NCBI GenBank assembly: GCA_054661495.1
Contig: BAAFSQ010000001.1
Coordinates: 62,001 to 126,000 of the forward strand
DNA length: 64,000 nucleotides
Reading direction: 5' to 3'
Origin: Zygophlyctis sp. KS116
Lineage: Eukaryota > Chytridiomycota
Under the pieces are notes generated by a model. That model saw only the letters and a list, made by a program, of their open reading frames with translations, was not told the DNA's origin and searched no databases. Every line of letters begins with the position of its first letter. The first letter of the stretch is position 1. Positions 31,377 through 42,609 of this stretch are shown here, piece after piece. The position numbers and the translations under genes are program-made.

Positions 31377-34300
31377 TTAATCCATCATTCCATCGTCAGG
31401 GCTACACATTAAAATAATTAAGTCTTACCGCTCCGAGGGCTTGACCATTCCAGGTATGCGCAGAGCAGCTTCGAACTGCTGCTGCTTGTTCCTTTCCGCT
31501 TCAGCTTCTCGATCAGAGATAAATAAGTCTGTAGCGTCATCTGATTGAAACTCTTTGAGCGTAATTAAAAAGTCTCTTAGATGCTGTCGGAAAGCATTGT
31601 AGTCTTTATGCAATTCGAAAAGTCCCAAAACGAAGTGACGAACTTGAGCACTAGATGATTAATAATAAATAATTATTTACACTTGAAGGTGAGGGAAGGC
31701 TTGATGTAAAGTTGTGGTAACATAATCTCTTAGATATTCTTGATTTGTCATATTTGGATTTGGTACAGTGGCGGGGTCGAATAAGGGAACAGTAATCAGT
31801 CCAGAATCAACGTAACCGAATAACTGACTTAAAATCATACTCTGCAATCTAAATCCAGACTTGTGGGAAGTGCTAGTAAGCACAAAGAATATATCTTGCA
31901 GTATACTAATAAAGTAGGACTTGAAGAAGGCATTTGCAATCAAAGGCTCAGACTTTGAAAAATTAGTCAGCATTTCAGTGCAAATTGTCAGCCCCATATC
32001 TCCAATATCCCGAAGTGTATGCTTAAAGGCCCATACAACACTGTCAAGGAACAGTCGAAATTGCTGTGCAGGCATTCCCAAAATTGCTAAATGTTAGACA
32101 AGATCTAAAAAAATACCAGCAAAGCAATGCTGATTAATGGACTGCAACATTTTGAAAAATCCAACTCTGTGTTCTGGAAATTCTTCAAAGTTTTTGTTTA
32201 TCATGTTCAGAGTACACTCAAAAGTCGATTCAAGAATCAAAGGAACTTTATCATTCACCAAACCCTGTAAAATAAGTTCATATAAACTATATACCCCTAA
32301 ACGACCGACAATATTAGCCATGACATTCAAAACTTCAGCGTCTCTCGCTAAATCAACATTTCTGTTGTAGTCAACCAAAACTGCATCTAGAAGAGGAGGC
32401 ACCATGTTTTCCTTTACAGCGTTCAAATCATCAGCCCGAGAAACATATGTGTCAATCAATTTTAGTACTTCCTTCTTAATGGTCCGCATTCCTCGAATTC
32501 TTGGGGTCTTGGTCGCTATTGGCCCTTGAGTAACAACGGATTGGGAAATAAGTTCTGAGACTGCCTTATAAACACCTAGAAGATCTAAGTATATTCTCCC
32601 AATTTGAGTGATAAAAGGAGCCCCGATAGAAGAACACGCAGAAACATTCGTTTTAAGGATATTCCCAAGAATTTTTACATTTTCAGGATTATTTAAAACA
32701 TCCACGTTCTGAGCAGCTAGGGCCATTATTTTATCCCACTGATATTAATTTCTAAAATATAATTACCGCCTGGTTTGGTAACTCCATCAATTTTGTAATC
32801 AGCCTTTCAGACTGTTGCTTATTCGTTTGAGCTGAAATCATATGACCTGCAGCTTCATAAAATGTATGAACCTGTTGAGGCATCAGGTCTGAGGTAATGA
32901 CATCAACATTCTTAAGAATTTCATCAATAAACGGCATATACTCATTTGCTTGTTGAATTACAAAATGTCTCTTGCATTTTTGAGCAATTTTGATAAAAGT
33001 ATCACAAGCCATATCTTGAACACCTTTCAAATTAAATTAAATAAATTACCTTCATGGAGCTCGTGCATGAACTCAAACAGCTTGTTTACTACGGTTTTCA
33101 AGAATTTCCAATGAGCCTTTAAAAATCTAGGGTATTGACCGACGATGTACATAATATTAGAAGCTACAACAGCTTTGTTATCTTTTCCCCGCTTCATTTC
33201 CGTCAAAGCCAGCAAATCCTTAATAACTGTTACTAGAAAACGCTTCTCGGCTTCTTCAGACATTGCACCTGATATTGATCCAATAGCCCAACATAGCTTA
33301 TTTATATTTTCCCAAGACCATTCACTGCCATCCATCTAAAAAATCAGATCTAAATGATTGAACTTACCTGCTTGCCTAGTTTATCAGTCATAACATTCTC
33401 TGTATCGATCGTATCCAAATGAGTTAGGTACACCAAAACTTCTCTCATACTTTTGTAGAGTGTTATTGTATCACCCTCCTTCATAAATTCTCGAACTATT
33501 TCCCCTTCGTCATTTTCAACAATAAGAACTTCTTCTGGTTTAACCATGCGTTCAATCATAACCACTCTCAGGTTTGACAAGATCTCAGTATATCGATTTC
33601 TTCTAAAAGTTCCATTTGAGAATTGAGACCTCGCTGCTAGATTCATAACGTGAATATCCGAATTCGGAGAAGATTGAATTTCATCATAGAGCTCTGCAAC
33701 TAATTTAGCCCAATATTCCAAGCAAATTTTGAAGATTTCTCTATCCTTGACCATTGAAATTCTCAAGAGATAGTTATGGGCCACTAAAATCAATTCTTGA
33801 AGCCTTTGATTATTTAGAGCAGCCTCTTCAACTCTTTTTATATGAGTTCCTAAAAATGTAGATAAAAACAAGGCCAAATTTTGAATAAAATTCTGTTCTT
33901 TATCACTTGAATTCTCATAAACATCATCTAAATTCATTGCAGGCGTCAAAACATTCATAACAGACTCCAAAACCATTCCAAATAATGTCGCAAACTTTGC
34001 ATCATACTCTGGACCAACACTTAATCCCGCGATTTCTGTAAAACATTTCAAAGTAACATTTCTAAACTGAGCAACTTGAAAAAACTGTGTTTTAGTTATT
34101 AAAGACCTACTCTAGAGTGTAAAATATCAATCAAATTCGTTTCAAAGATATAACCTAGCGGAATCCAATTCAAAAATCTTAAACAAGTCTCTAAAGTTGC
34201 AGAAATAAGACTTGGTTTCTGGGCTTTATCTAATACTTCATGACACAATTGGAAAACTTGAGAAAATTCACCACACATTTGATTTTTTAGATTAGTAGCT

Positions 34301-34896
34301 TTTGCGCTAGTCATTTGTTCAGCAGAGAAATCAAAAATTTCTTCACTAAACATTCTATAAATCCCTTTTAATACTTACCTTAATAATTTCAAAATAACCA
34401 TATTATTCTCACAAAGTGATAAATTTGTTCTTGAAGAACTAACTATTTCAGGAATAAAACTTGGCCAAGCATGAGGCCATTCCTGTTTTAAAATCTAGTA
34501 TTTTTTAAAAATAAAAAAAATTACTTGAACCAACACAATATTTAATTTTCCAAGTAAAGTTTTATTCTTTTCCAACGATTCCTGATCCGATGAAGTTTTG
34601 ATAACAATAGCAACAATGAAATTTTTGATCCCACTTCTTTGTACTTGAGGTAGAGCCTTCCACATTGTTTTTATAAGTTTTTCCAGAATCTGCAGCGCAA
34701 TGAACTTGCTTTCAGCCAATGATGATTTTTCCAGAATAGCATCAACTCTTTTCCATGCGTCTGGATGTTCCTGAAACTGTTCTAGAATTTGTTTAGCCTG
34801 AAACTGATCTTGACCAGCGGATTTATAAAAAGAAGAGACTGTAGAGTCAAACAAGCCTATATTTAAATCTACTGTAAAGTCTAGCAACGACGACAT
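31377..34896 (-). CDS. CRM1: Exportin-1 (CRM1)
   Basis: Ten minus-strand exons: 34525-34896, 34379-34494, 34111-34345, 33368-34084, 33050-33335, 32767-33023, 32117-32738, 31681-32086, 31429-31650, 31377-31401. Introns are 26-33 nt; 1085 aa, like yeast Crm1. Conserved blocks include [62 protein letters not shown] (in the cargo-groove region) and AFPHLQ. CRM1 exports leucine-rich NES cargoes with Ran-GTP. The cysteine in [11 protein letters not shown] lies near the groove position that controls leptomycin sensitivity in other species; I cannot place it exactly by eye. Start at 34896 (MSSLLDF) matches family N-termini better than the upstream ATG at 34926. The last exon codes only eight residues. 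Confidence 0.97.
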
Positions 34897-35139
34897 TTTT
34901 TTGAATCCTGGGACTTGAACGCTCACTCAACCGTTGCAGCAGACACTGGGACCAAGACACTGACCCCCAATTGTTCACACACCTCAGTCATGACACTCAC
35001 CTCTCTAGACACCAGCCCTGTCGATCAGACGAATTTCTTTCTGATAAGATTGAAAAATACGGATACTCAAGCTTGTTTTAAAATCAACTGATTTATTGCA
35101 TCATATCAAAAATGGGTAATTTAATGTGAAGACTCTGAA

Positions 35140-35830
35140 ATTAATCGAGGCTTTTAATAGTAGATTCTGCAGGTTTTTCCAATGGGGTAGTTTCTTGGGA
35201 TTTTTCAACTGCTGCTTTGCTGATATTTTCACCAACATTTTCACTTGTTTCTAACTATTGTTGGAATGGGCCATCGCCTAACTCTTTCGGGTTTTCTATC
35301 CCAGCATACTTCACTATTGTGCTGATTTCATTGAAAACTTCTAGGTATTGCAAATGTGACTCTGCAATCGCAAGTTTTAAAGAGCCACCGTCCGCAACTT
35401 TCTGGTCCTCTGTGTCAGAATCCTTCAATATATCGTCCGTATAGTTGAGAGCGGCAAGTAAACACTGCAACTGGACACTGAACGCTAAACACTAACCAAT
35501 CTCTGAAAGTCCAAAGTCTAGAAAGAAAGTTATGCAATTAGTCTGAAATAAGTGGAATTATACTTTTTCAGAAGAGAGTACAAGTTTATGTCAATTTAAG
35601 AAATGTATGCTAAAGCGTCTTTTGCAATCAATTCTTTCACATTTAAGGCTGCAACCTGTGCTTCAAGTTCTACAGCCTTCTGAATTCGATCGTGGTGAGC
35701 AGCAGATATTATTTTCTGGTCTGTCGTTTCACTTAAAGCTTGCTGGATTTGTAAGTCGGCATCCTTTCTTATATTTTCCAATTGAAGTTTTAACTCTTCT
35801 GCTTCTTTGGAGTATTTTTAGCAAAAACAA
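35140..35830 (-). CDS. Unrecognised coiled-coil locus, exon structure unresolved
   Basis: Coding-like pieces on the minus strand include a helical block at about 35596-35800 (KDADLQIQQALSETTDQK), a 7-codon piece TLDFQRL near 35501-35521, a block at 35255-35470 (NYTDDILKDSDTEDQK) and a hydrophilic tail ending at 35140 (VEKSQETTPLEKPAES). I could not join them with the 23-34 nt introns seen elsewhere without meeting a stop. A TAG at about 35252 separates the last two blocks in the same frame; an intron of 39 nt could remove it. No start codon fits the downstream blocks alone, so this may be the 3' part of the gene at 35868-36568, a longer-intron gene, or a decaying gene. No family recognised. 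Confidence 0.4.
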
Positions 35831-35867
35831 TAATTATACAAGGGGAAAAATTCTTAATGCAAGAAAT

Positions 35868-36568
35868 TCATAAAGGAGTTTCTGGAGCACCAGTGATTGA
35901 AGTCGAGCTACTTGCGTCTGACCCAATAGGTGAACAGAAATCTGTTTGCTTTCGAAAGACAATTTCTTTTTCTCGTTGAATAATACCAAGTTTTATGAAA
36001 GCATCTTTAATCAAGTCTGGTTTATATAGATCTTGCTGGTCAGGCAAAATCAGCCTATATTTTCCGCCAACCACTGGAATTTTCGAAGAATGGACGCTTC
36101 CATTGATATGCGAATTCAAGGCCTTGAAATATTCCCACTCTTTTGGCTCCAACATTTCCTCAATGGGTACTGTGACTCCTTCTCTTGGTTTAGCAGGCAG
36201 TCGGGCCATCTCCTTATTCCCCAAACCATGCAAAACATTCCCAAATGTCGGACTATAACCGTCCTTGACATTCAATTCATAGTCGCTGTAAAATGCTTCT
36301 GCCACAGATGTAAGAATACGCCGACCATCAACTATTGCCCTGTCTTCTTTATGACGAGATACAGTGCGATCTTCTATTGTTTAGCGAAAATGAATATACT
36401 TTTTCTCATTTGTTCCTTGACAAGTTCAAACCATTTCTGCTTATCAGAGCGGAGTTCGACAAGCAACAGGTCAATCTTTTCCTGAGCGACACCGATGTAC
36501 TCTCCAGTGCCAAGAATAGCTCGTTCAATTTCTTCCATGTTGGCTTTCAACTCGTCGGACGGATTCAT
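35868..36568 (-). CDS. Unrecognised coiled-coil protein
   Basis: Exons 36400-36568 and 35868-36373 on the minus strand with a 26-nt intron give at least 224 aa. It begins with a helix (LKANMEEIERAILGTGEYIG), then a basic segment around the join (KKDRTVSRHKEDRAIVDGRR) and a mixed domain (EWEYFKALNSHINGSV). It ends in a Ser/Thr-rich stretch before a stop. The start is uncertain: an upstream exon around 36620-36637 could join by a ~40-nt intron and add a few residues. The stop may also be intronic, with the locus at 35140-35830 as continuation. No motif I know identifies it. Confidence 0.6.
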
Positions 36569-36790
36569 TTCAATATACGTGTTCAAACCCTACCCTGAGG
36601 GTTCTTATCGATGGATACGTTTGATACACAGTAATTGCAATCATTAAATCCACAATTTTCCTAGTGGAAAATAACAGTGAGTTAAATCCAAAAAGTTTAA
36701 AAAGTTTCGGACAAGAATATCCAGGGTTTCCTGCTAAAACCTAGGACACCCAGCCACGGGCAACGACAAAAAAAAACCCTAGAAAAGAAA

Positions 36791-37305
36791 ATGCCACCAA
36801 AGTTAGACCCAAACGAGATTAAATATGTTGTCCTCAGAACAGTAGGAGGAGAAGTTGCTGGAGGATCAGCCCTTGCTCCAAAGATTGGTCCACTCGGTCT
36901 CTCTCCTAAAAAGGTCGGAGAAGATATTGCTAAAGCTACACAGGCTTACAAGGGTTTAAAGATCACTGTCAGACTTGTGATTCAGAATAGACAGGCCGCA
37001 GTAGAAATCATTCCTTCTGCAAGCTCTCTAGTCATTCAGGCTCTAAAGGAACCTTATCGTGATCGTAAAAAGGAAAAAAATAGTAAATTCCTTTTAAATT
37101 AATTCTAGTTAAACATTCTGGAAACGTTTCATTAGATCAAATTATTGATATTGCTAAAAAGATGCAACCTAGATCTTATGCAAAGGAATTGAAGGGAGTT
37201 GTAAGAGAAATCTTGGGAACTGCTTTTTCTGTTGGATGTACTGTAGATGGTCAAAGTCCTCAGGATATTTCTGCTAAAGTTGCTAGTGGAGAGATTTCAG
37301 TTTAG
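36791..37305 (+). CDS. RPL12: 60S ribosomal protein uL11 (L12)
   Basis: Exons 36791-37082 and 37109-37305 with a 26-nt intron give 162 aa. The N-terminal block [29 protein letters not shown] and the C-terminal [23 protein letters not shown] are family signatures. uL11 forms the base of the ribosomal stalk and contacts the 28S GTPase-centre RNA. The intron is near the middle, after the KEPYRDRKK basic segment, where the join [15 protein letters not shown] restores the conserved sequence. Confidence 0.97.
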
Positions 37306-37335
37306 AATACTTAATAAATTTCTCTCTACAGAATC

Positions 37336-37887
37336 TTAATGATCATAACTAGGCGGTTCTCTAGTGTCTATTGGTAATGGTACTACATGGAGTCTACCTC
37401 TTTGACCCTGAGTTGAAGATTCCTGATTTGGAGACTCTTGATATAATGGTAGAGATTCTTCAAAAGGATTAGAGTCTGAGATCCTAGCTCTTAATTGTAA
37501 AAATATAGATGAAAATTCAAATCCACCTCCACTTTTAAAAATCAATTTCAAATTTCCTGTAATATTTAGTCCTCCATTGACAACAGGCTCTACAGATCCT
37601 TGATATCTATTAGCATCCCACCAAGGTTGTATAAATTCCACATTAGAGAGATTCATCAATGGAATATTCATATTTTTGAAAAATGTATAATCATCATGTG
37701 CAACATAGACAATTCTAATATTTGTTAAATACAATTTCCCCGCCAGACAAAAATAATGATGTCCTTGTCCGGGATATCCCTGACCACTTTCATACTCTAA
37801 ATCTACATTGTCTTGCTCATAGAACAATTTTTCATTAGTGACCCAAACTGGTGCGCCAAGAGAGAGAATTGCTCCGTTGAGAGCCAT
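37336..37887 (-). CDS. WBP2-like GRAM-domain protein with a PPxY tail
   Basis: One exon, 183 aa. A GRAM/PH-like domain fills about residues 1-140, with GKLYLTNIRIVYVAHD and a FIQPWWDANRYQG block like WBP2. The C-terminus ends REPPSYDH, a PPxY ligand for WW domains. WBP2 proteins link WW-domain partners such as Nedd4-type ligases to membranes or transcription. The gene ends 30 bp from the RPL12 stop (tail to tail) and starts 57 bp from the divergent Med18-like gene. Confidence 0.87.
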   Translation of the reverse strand: MALNGAILSLGAPVWVTNEKLFYEQDNVDLEYESGQGYPGQGHHYFCLAGKLYLTNIRIVYVAHDDYTFFKNMNIPLMNLSNVEFIQPWWDANRYQGSVEPVVNGGLNITGNLKLIFKSGGGFEFSSIFLQLRARISDSNPFEESLPLYQESPNQESSTQGQRGRLHVVPLPIDTREPPSYDH

Positions 37888-37944
37888 ACTTTTAATCTAA
37901 AACTAAATCTAAACTTGTAGTAAACCCTACTGAAAAATTGTAAA

Positions 37945-38517
37945 ATGGTTTTTGTTTCTTGTTTTTATGGATCTGTAAGTGATTCAGAATTCCCTGCTCT
38001 ATTTAAAGAATTAATTTTACTTTCTGGAAATATTTTACTAGATTTTAATTATCTCTGTCAAGAAACTATTTTTACAGCGCAAAAGGAAAGAGAATTTGGA
38101 AAATTATTATTTATTAGGAATGCAATCACTCATCAAGATTGCATTCAAAAAATTAATCCTCCAGAACCTTGGAATAGAAATGAACCAAATATTATTTGTT
38201 ACAGTAAATCTCCAATTTCTGGGAATTCTCTTGGTCTTTTAAAAGATTTGGGATATTCTTCAGGGCAGCATCTATTAAAAGTTGGATATTCATTTACTTA
38301 TTTTGGAATTGATGTATTATTAGTAAAAGTATGTACTAGACAAGATTTAGTCTGGAAACCTATGGGAAATCAATGGTTGGTAATTGTAAAATCACCAGAA
38401 TACTCAAATTCCAATGATGCACAAAAATATACTGCAACTATAAAGAATATTACAAATTTATTAAAGTCTACAGTTGAAGATTTGGGATCAGTAGATCATT
38501 CTTTTCTTAAACTGTAA
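37945..38517 (+). CDS. MED18: Mediator subunit 18-like protein
   Basis: One exon, 190 aa. The beginning (CFYGSVSDSEFPALFKELILLSG) parallels the Med18 start, in which a conserved strand leads to a helix. The middle has GLLKDLGYSSGQHLLKVGYSFTYFGIDVLLVKV, like the Med18 block that ends in a GH.F..G....V.K motif. The last part is WLVIVKSPEYSN...ITNLLKSTVEDLGSVD. Med18 pairs with Med20 on the Mediator head module, which connects activators to RNA polymerase II. Similarity is by pattern only; the size is right (about 200 aa). Confidence 0.75.
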   Translation: MVFVSCFYGSVSDSEFPALFKELILLSGNILLDFNYLCQETIFTAQKEREFGKLLFIRNAITHQDCIQKINPPEPWNRNEPNIICYSKSPISGNSLGLLKDLGYSSGQHLLKVGYSFTYFGIDVLLVKVCTRQDLVWKPMGNQWLVIVKSPEYSNSNDAQKYTATIKNITNLLKSTVEDLGSVDHSFLKL

Positions 38518-38590
38518 ATTAGAATCAATGACTTTTTTGAGAGATTAGTGCATCTACTGCATCTACTCGCAACACTAGAAATATTTTCAA

Positions 38591-40051
38591 ATGGCTAGAT
38601 TTGGTGATTTTAGTGGAGAGAAATCTACTCCTGCTAAAGCTACAAAATGTACAGAAATTGTAATTCCAAGAAGGAATATAGAAATATCAGATGAAGCATG
38701 GGATAAAACTATAGAAAAGGCTGCTACAATGACAATTATACAAGAAAACTCTAAATCTCTTGTGGATAATGGAGAACCAGTCATTAATAAGGAATTATTA
38801 GAATATTTACAGAAATTGTCTCTAAAGAATCAGGAATTGCTCTCAAGTACTCAAAAAACTATAGATTTGTTTCAGCAGAAATTGAAAATACAGGAAGAGG
38901 AGGAATCTGCTTTAAAAAAGGTATTAGAGCTCAAGGAAAAGGAGCTGAAAGTATTAGAGCTCAAGGAAAAGGAAATAAAGGAACAGGAATTAAAGGAACA
39001 GGAATTAAAGGAACAGGAAATAAAGGAACAGGAAATAAAAGAAAAACAAGTTGTGCTAAAACCTGAACAAGTAAAAGTACCTTTAGCAAATGAACAGTCG
39101 AAGCAGAATGATTTGCATTCAATTCCAGGAAGAGTGGTATCAGTGTCGGCATATGAAGATGCTCAAAGTTGTTTACAGGTTATTACAAATGCAAAAAAAT
39201 TAAAGCATGCTCTAAATTCTCCCTCTATATTCAAGGGGAAAATGACTATCAGGACTAGATGTGGGCAGTTTATGAATTTACAGTCTAAAGTTATTGAAAT
39301 TGTATTTAAAATTTATAATATTTAATAGGCAAAAACTGTCAGTTCATTATTAGAAGAAGGAAAAAAAGAATCCGAACAGGTCTATGATTACTTGATGTAT
39401 TTGGTTGCAAAACAAGTTGTAAAACAGGCCGAGACTGAAGTTGCGGTTAAAAAGGATTTGGCTTTTCCTATTGCTGTTTTTTGTTGTATGCTGATGGAGA
39501 AACATTTGGCATTTAAGAATTTTTTAATTGGAAAAATGATTACTAAATGTCCTTATATAGTTCCAATGTATGTGAAAAAGGGGGTAATTAAATTGAATTT
39601 AATAATAAAGCAAAGTACAGATGCAGAGTATAGAAAAAATTTGGGATATACAAAGAAAGAAGATGGGTCGTATGAGACTGAAATTCAGTACGAAGAAAGG
39701 ATGTGTGGTGTTTTAAGTTTATATTCTGCGATTGTTCAAACTACTGCGCTGCCTCACTCTTATGGGATACAGTATGGATGGAAATGGTTATCAAGAATGT
39801 TCAATCTTCCTGTGAGAAGAATATCTGCTTCTCTGATTCTTATATTTATCGAAATGGCTGGATATGAAATGTATAAAAAGTATCCAACTCAAATGCCAAA
39901 GTTAATGACGCTTCTAATACGAGAAATCATCCCTAGAATGCCAGAAGCTTCAGTCGCAAGTATTACAAGATTACAGCTATTTCTAGAAGAAACTGTCATC
40001 AAGACTGGGTCTATTCCAGAGCCATTTGGAAAACATCTAAAAAAGAAGTAA
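38591..40051 (+). CDS. GLE1: GLE1 mRNA export factor
   Basis: Exons 38591-39301 and 39329-40051 with a 27-nt intron give 477 aa. The N-terminal half is a charged coiled coil enriched in ELKEKE-type units. The C-terminal HEAT-like domain has the diagnostic YLVAKQVVKQAETEVAVKKDLAFPIA and FLIGKMITKCPYIVP. Gle1 with IP6 activates the helicase Dbp5 at the cytoplasmic face of the nuclear pore, so mRNPs are released there. The protein is a little shorter than yeast Gle1 (538 aa). Confidence 0.93.
38921..39039 (+). repeat. Micro-repeats in the GLE1 coiled coil
   Basis: A 23-bp string beginning GTATTAGAGCTCAAGG occurs at 38921 and again exactly 30 bp later. Four 15-bp units GGAACAGGAATTAAA or GGAACAGGAAATAAA follow at 38980, 38995, 39010 and 39025. 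They encode five-residue units (KEQEL or KEQEI), so the coil can lengthen or shorten in frame. Confidence 0.9.
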
Positions 40052-40147
40052 ACATTCATTGTAGAAAGTTTATTTTTCAATTATTTAATCACGGGAATGA
40101 TTCATTATCTTGCTCTACGTCTTTACAATATTTAGCGGACACCAACA

Positions 40148-41895
40148 CTATAAATTATCAATATCTTTAATATACATATCATCAATTTTCATGATCATTT
40201 TGACTGTTTCTGCTGCCAGCTCAATAGCACTTGTTGAGACAAGAAGAGGTTGAATCACATTCTCCTCCATTATGTTAGAGATTGATCCCTAAATAAATTA
40301 TTATCACATTCTCACCTTTCTAACATTGATTCCAGCGGTTGAGTCTCCTAGGGCATGACGATTTCGCAGTTCAGTTACAATTGAGATTGGATTCAATCCT
40401 GCATTTTCCGCTAATGTATAAGGAATAATTTCAAGAGCCTCAGCAAAAGCTTGGTAACAATAGGCTTCCATTCCAGATAAAGACTTGGCATAATCCATCA
40501 ACAGACGGGACAAATGAATCTCTGGGGCTCCTCCACCGGCAATCAAGGCCCTCTTTTTCACAAGACAGCGAATAACACAAAGAGCATCATGAAGAGAACG
40601 TTCAGCCTCTTCCAGAATCAAGGGATTTGTACCTCTGACAATAATTGACACAGTCTTTCCTGAATTCTTAACACCAGTGACTCGCACAACTTTAGCTCCA
40701 ACATTCGAAGTTTCCTCTACCAAATCAGCGTATCCCAATTTGTCTTCAGTAAACGATTCAATATCTGCAATAGGCTTGCATCCAGTAGACTTGAAAGTTT
40801 AATCTATTAAACTTGTACCTTGCAAATAAATTCAATTTCATCTCTTTCAATATCCTTAACAGCTAAAATCTTTAATTTTGACAAAAAGTGTAAAGATAAA
40901 TCATTTACAGCATCTCTCAAAATCGACTTTTGAATAAACAAAACATTGCATCCAGATTTTTTGATTTTTTTGCATAAATCTAGCAAGTATTGTCTCTCTT
41001 CCTTCAAAATCTTGTCCATTTGACGATAATCGTTTACAATTATTTGATTATCCATCTAAATTTTTACAATTTAAAAATTACATCTGGTTTTGGAGGCGAT
41101 AACTGGAATTGAATTAATCCAATTTTAGCCTTTTCCATTCTTGTAGGACCTCCAGCAGACTTTATAGCAGTTTGAGATAAAACCAAACCCTCAACCAATT
41201 CTGTATCTTCAATTGTTCCTCCAACTTTTTGAATAAGTCTAATATTATTTAGATCTACATTTGTTGCAGTCAGAGGGTCAATAATTCTGAGTACAGAGTC
41301 TACAGCAATTGGAGATAACAAATTCGAATATTGAGACACAATTTTAGAATTTAGAGAAGTTGATGCAGACTTTAATAGAGATTCTCTGTCATTCAAATCC
41401 AGCTTTACAGACATTTGATTCAAAAATTCTACACATTTAGCAGCAGCTCTTTGAAAAGATTCAGCAATTGTAGTAGGATGAATTCCTATATTTTTAAATT
41501 CTTGTAAAAAATACCTTTTTCTAGCAACTGTTCAGCAGCAGTCAAGAAACTTCCGGCAAGAACAACCACAGAAGTAGTTCCATCACCAGCTTCAATATCC
41601 TGTGCAGCAGATAAATCAACCAACTTTCCTTAGAATTTCAAAATTACCATTTTAGCTGCAGGGTGCATAACATTCATTTTTTTCAAGATTGTGGCACCAT
41701 CGTTAGTAATAACAACTTCTCCAGTTCCAGTTTGAATCATTTTATCCATTCCCTTTGGCCCCAAAGATGTGCGAATGCAATCAGCCAACGCTTAAAATTA
41801 TCATTTACATGTATACCTTTTGCAGCAATTATGTTGGAAGACCGCACTTGCATGGGCTTCTCCTTGTCTTGAAACTGAGAGACTTTTTGCGTCAT
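40148..41895 (-). CDS. CCT4: Chaperonin TCP-1 delta (CCT4)
   Basis: Seven minus-strand exons: 41817-41895, 41648-41790, 41515-41623, 41082-41485, 40819-41055, 40316-40789, 40148-40288. Introns 26, 24, 29, 26, 29 and 27 nt; 528 aa. The ATP-binding segments ([34 protein letters not shown]) and the late [13 protein letters not shown] are intact. The [22 protein letters not shown] block identifies the delta subunit. CCT is the cytosolic ring chaperonin that folds actin, tubulins and WD-repeat proteins. Exon 1 encodes only the N-terminal 26 residues. Confidence 0.97.
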
Positions 41896-41968
41896 TTTTC
41901 TTTTTTTTCAGGGATTCTTAACAGCCTTTAAGAGACTTAAAAGCCTTTTAAAATTTTTATTAAAGCAA

Positions 41969-42151
41969 TTAAACACTAACAATCCTATCTTCTTGATACA
42001 TTGATCTCCACCAACTAGTAAAAGTAGCCAACCATTTAAATAACAAGACTAGTCTATATGATCTATTTCCATAGTGATAGTGAGCCTTGGACATCTCCAT
42101 TGATCTACATAATATTTCATCTCCAGTCAGCATATTATCTAGTGACATCAC
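41969..42151 (-). CDS. Possible 60-aa membrane protein, weak
   Basis: A short open frame on the minus strand, 60 aa, with one hydrophobic aromatic segment (YRLVLLFKWLATFTSWW) that could span a membrane, and a hydrophilic N-terminus with several Met. It sits upstream of and parallel to CCT4. No family recognised. It may be a small mitochondrial protein, a terminal exon, or chance. Confidence 0.3.
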   Translation of the reverse strand: MMSLDNMLTGDEILCRSMEMSKAHYHYGNRSYRLVLLFKWLATFTSWWRSMYQEDRIVSV

Positions 42152-42609
42152 TGCGGAACATTCTCAAAATTTAGACAGCTTTTATGCTTAACAATTATAT
42201 TAAAAAAAACAATTTAGTAAAGGCAACGTGTCAGAATGAACCATCTTCCCTTCCAAAAGCCTGGAAAAGCAATTGGAGCAGTCTTCAACCAAAAAGCAAA
42301 AGCTTCTTGCACTTCCTGCTTGGGTAGAGGTTCTACTACTCATCATCCAACGTTGATGTGTATGACTTTGTTTGAAAACAAAGTTAAATACAAACAACTC
42401 TACATATGATCCTGAAGAGTTGGTCGAATTAAAAAAAGCCGATGGCGTAAAATTTCTCGCTTTTATAGTAAAAGTGGCGCAGGCAAGCCTAACAATAGTG
42501 CTTAGGGTTATTGCCATCTCTAAATTGGCGCAGGGAAGCCTAGCAGCAGTGTGTATGGTAAGTCTGAAGTCAGAGGTGGAATGGTGAGGCTGGGGGTTAG
42601 TTTAAATTC
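42152..42609. other. 458-bp stretch without a supportable gene
   Basis: Several short frames on both strands look partly coding, but none gives a family match or a clean spliced model. One plus-strand reading near 42425-42500 is strikingly basic (RIKKSRWRKISRFYSKSG), as in ribosomal proteins. An imperfect 26-bp duplication lies at 42475-42551. The stretch could be a small spliced basic protein gene, a non-coding RNA or a decayed gene. Confidence 0.5.
42475..42551 (+). repeat. 26-bp direct repeat, period 51 bp
   Basis: Copies at 42475-42500 and 42526-42551 match at 22 of 26 positions, including the shared TGGCGCAGG and AAGCCTA blocks. A period of 51 bp keeps frame; both copies read GAGKPN or GAGKPS in one plus-strand frame. 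Confidence 0.8.

Noticed and set aside
35596-35781. Stand-alone 61-codon coiled-coil gene
   Set aside because: It lacks a natural ATG start and sits among other coding-like blocks, so it is more likely an exon.
42500-42512. TTAGGG string suggesting a telomere-like repeat
   Set aside because: It occurs only once, with no tandem copies, inside ordinary gene-dense sequence.
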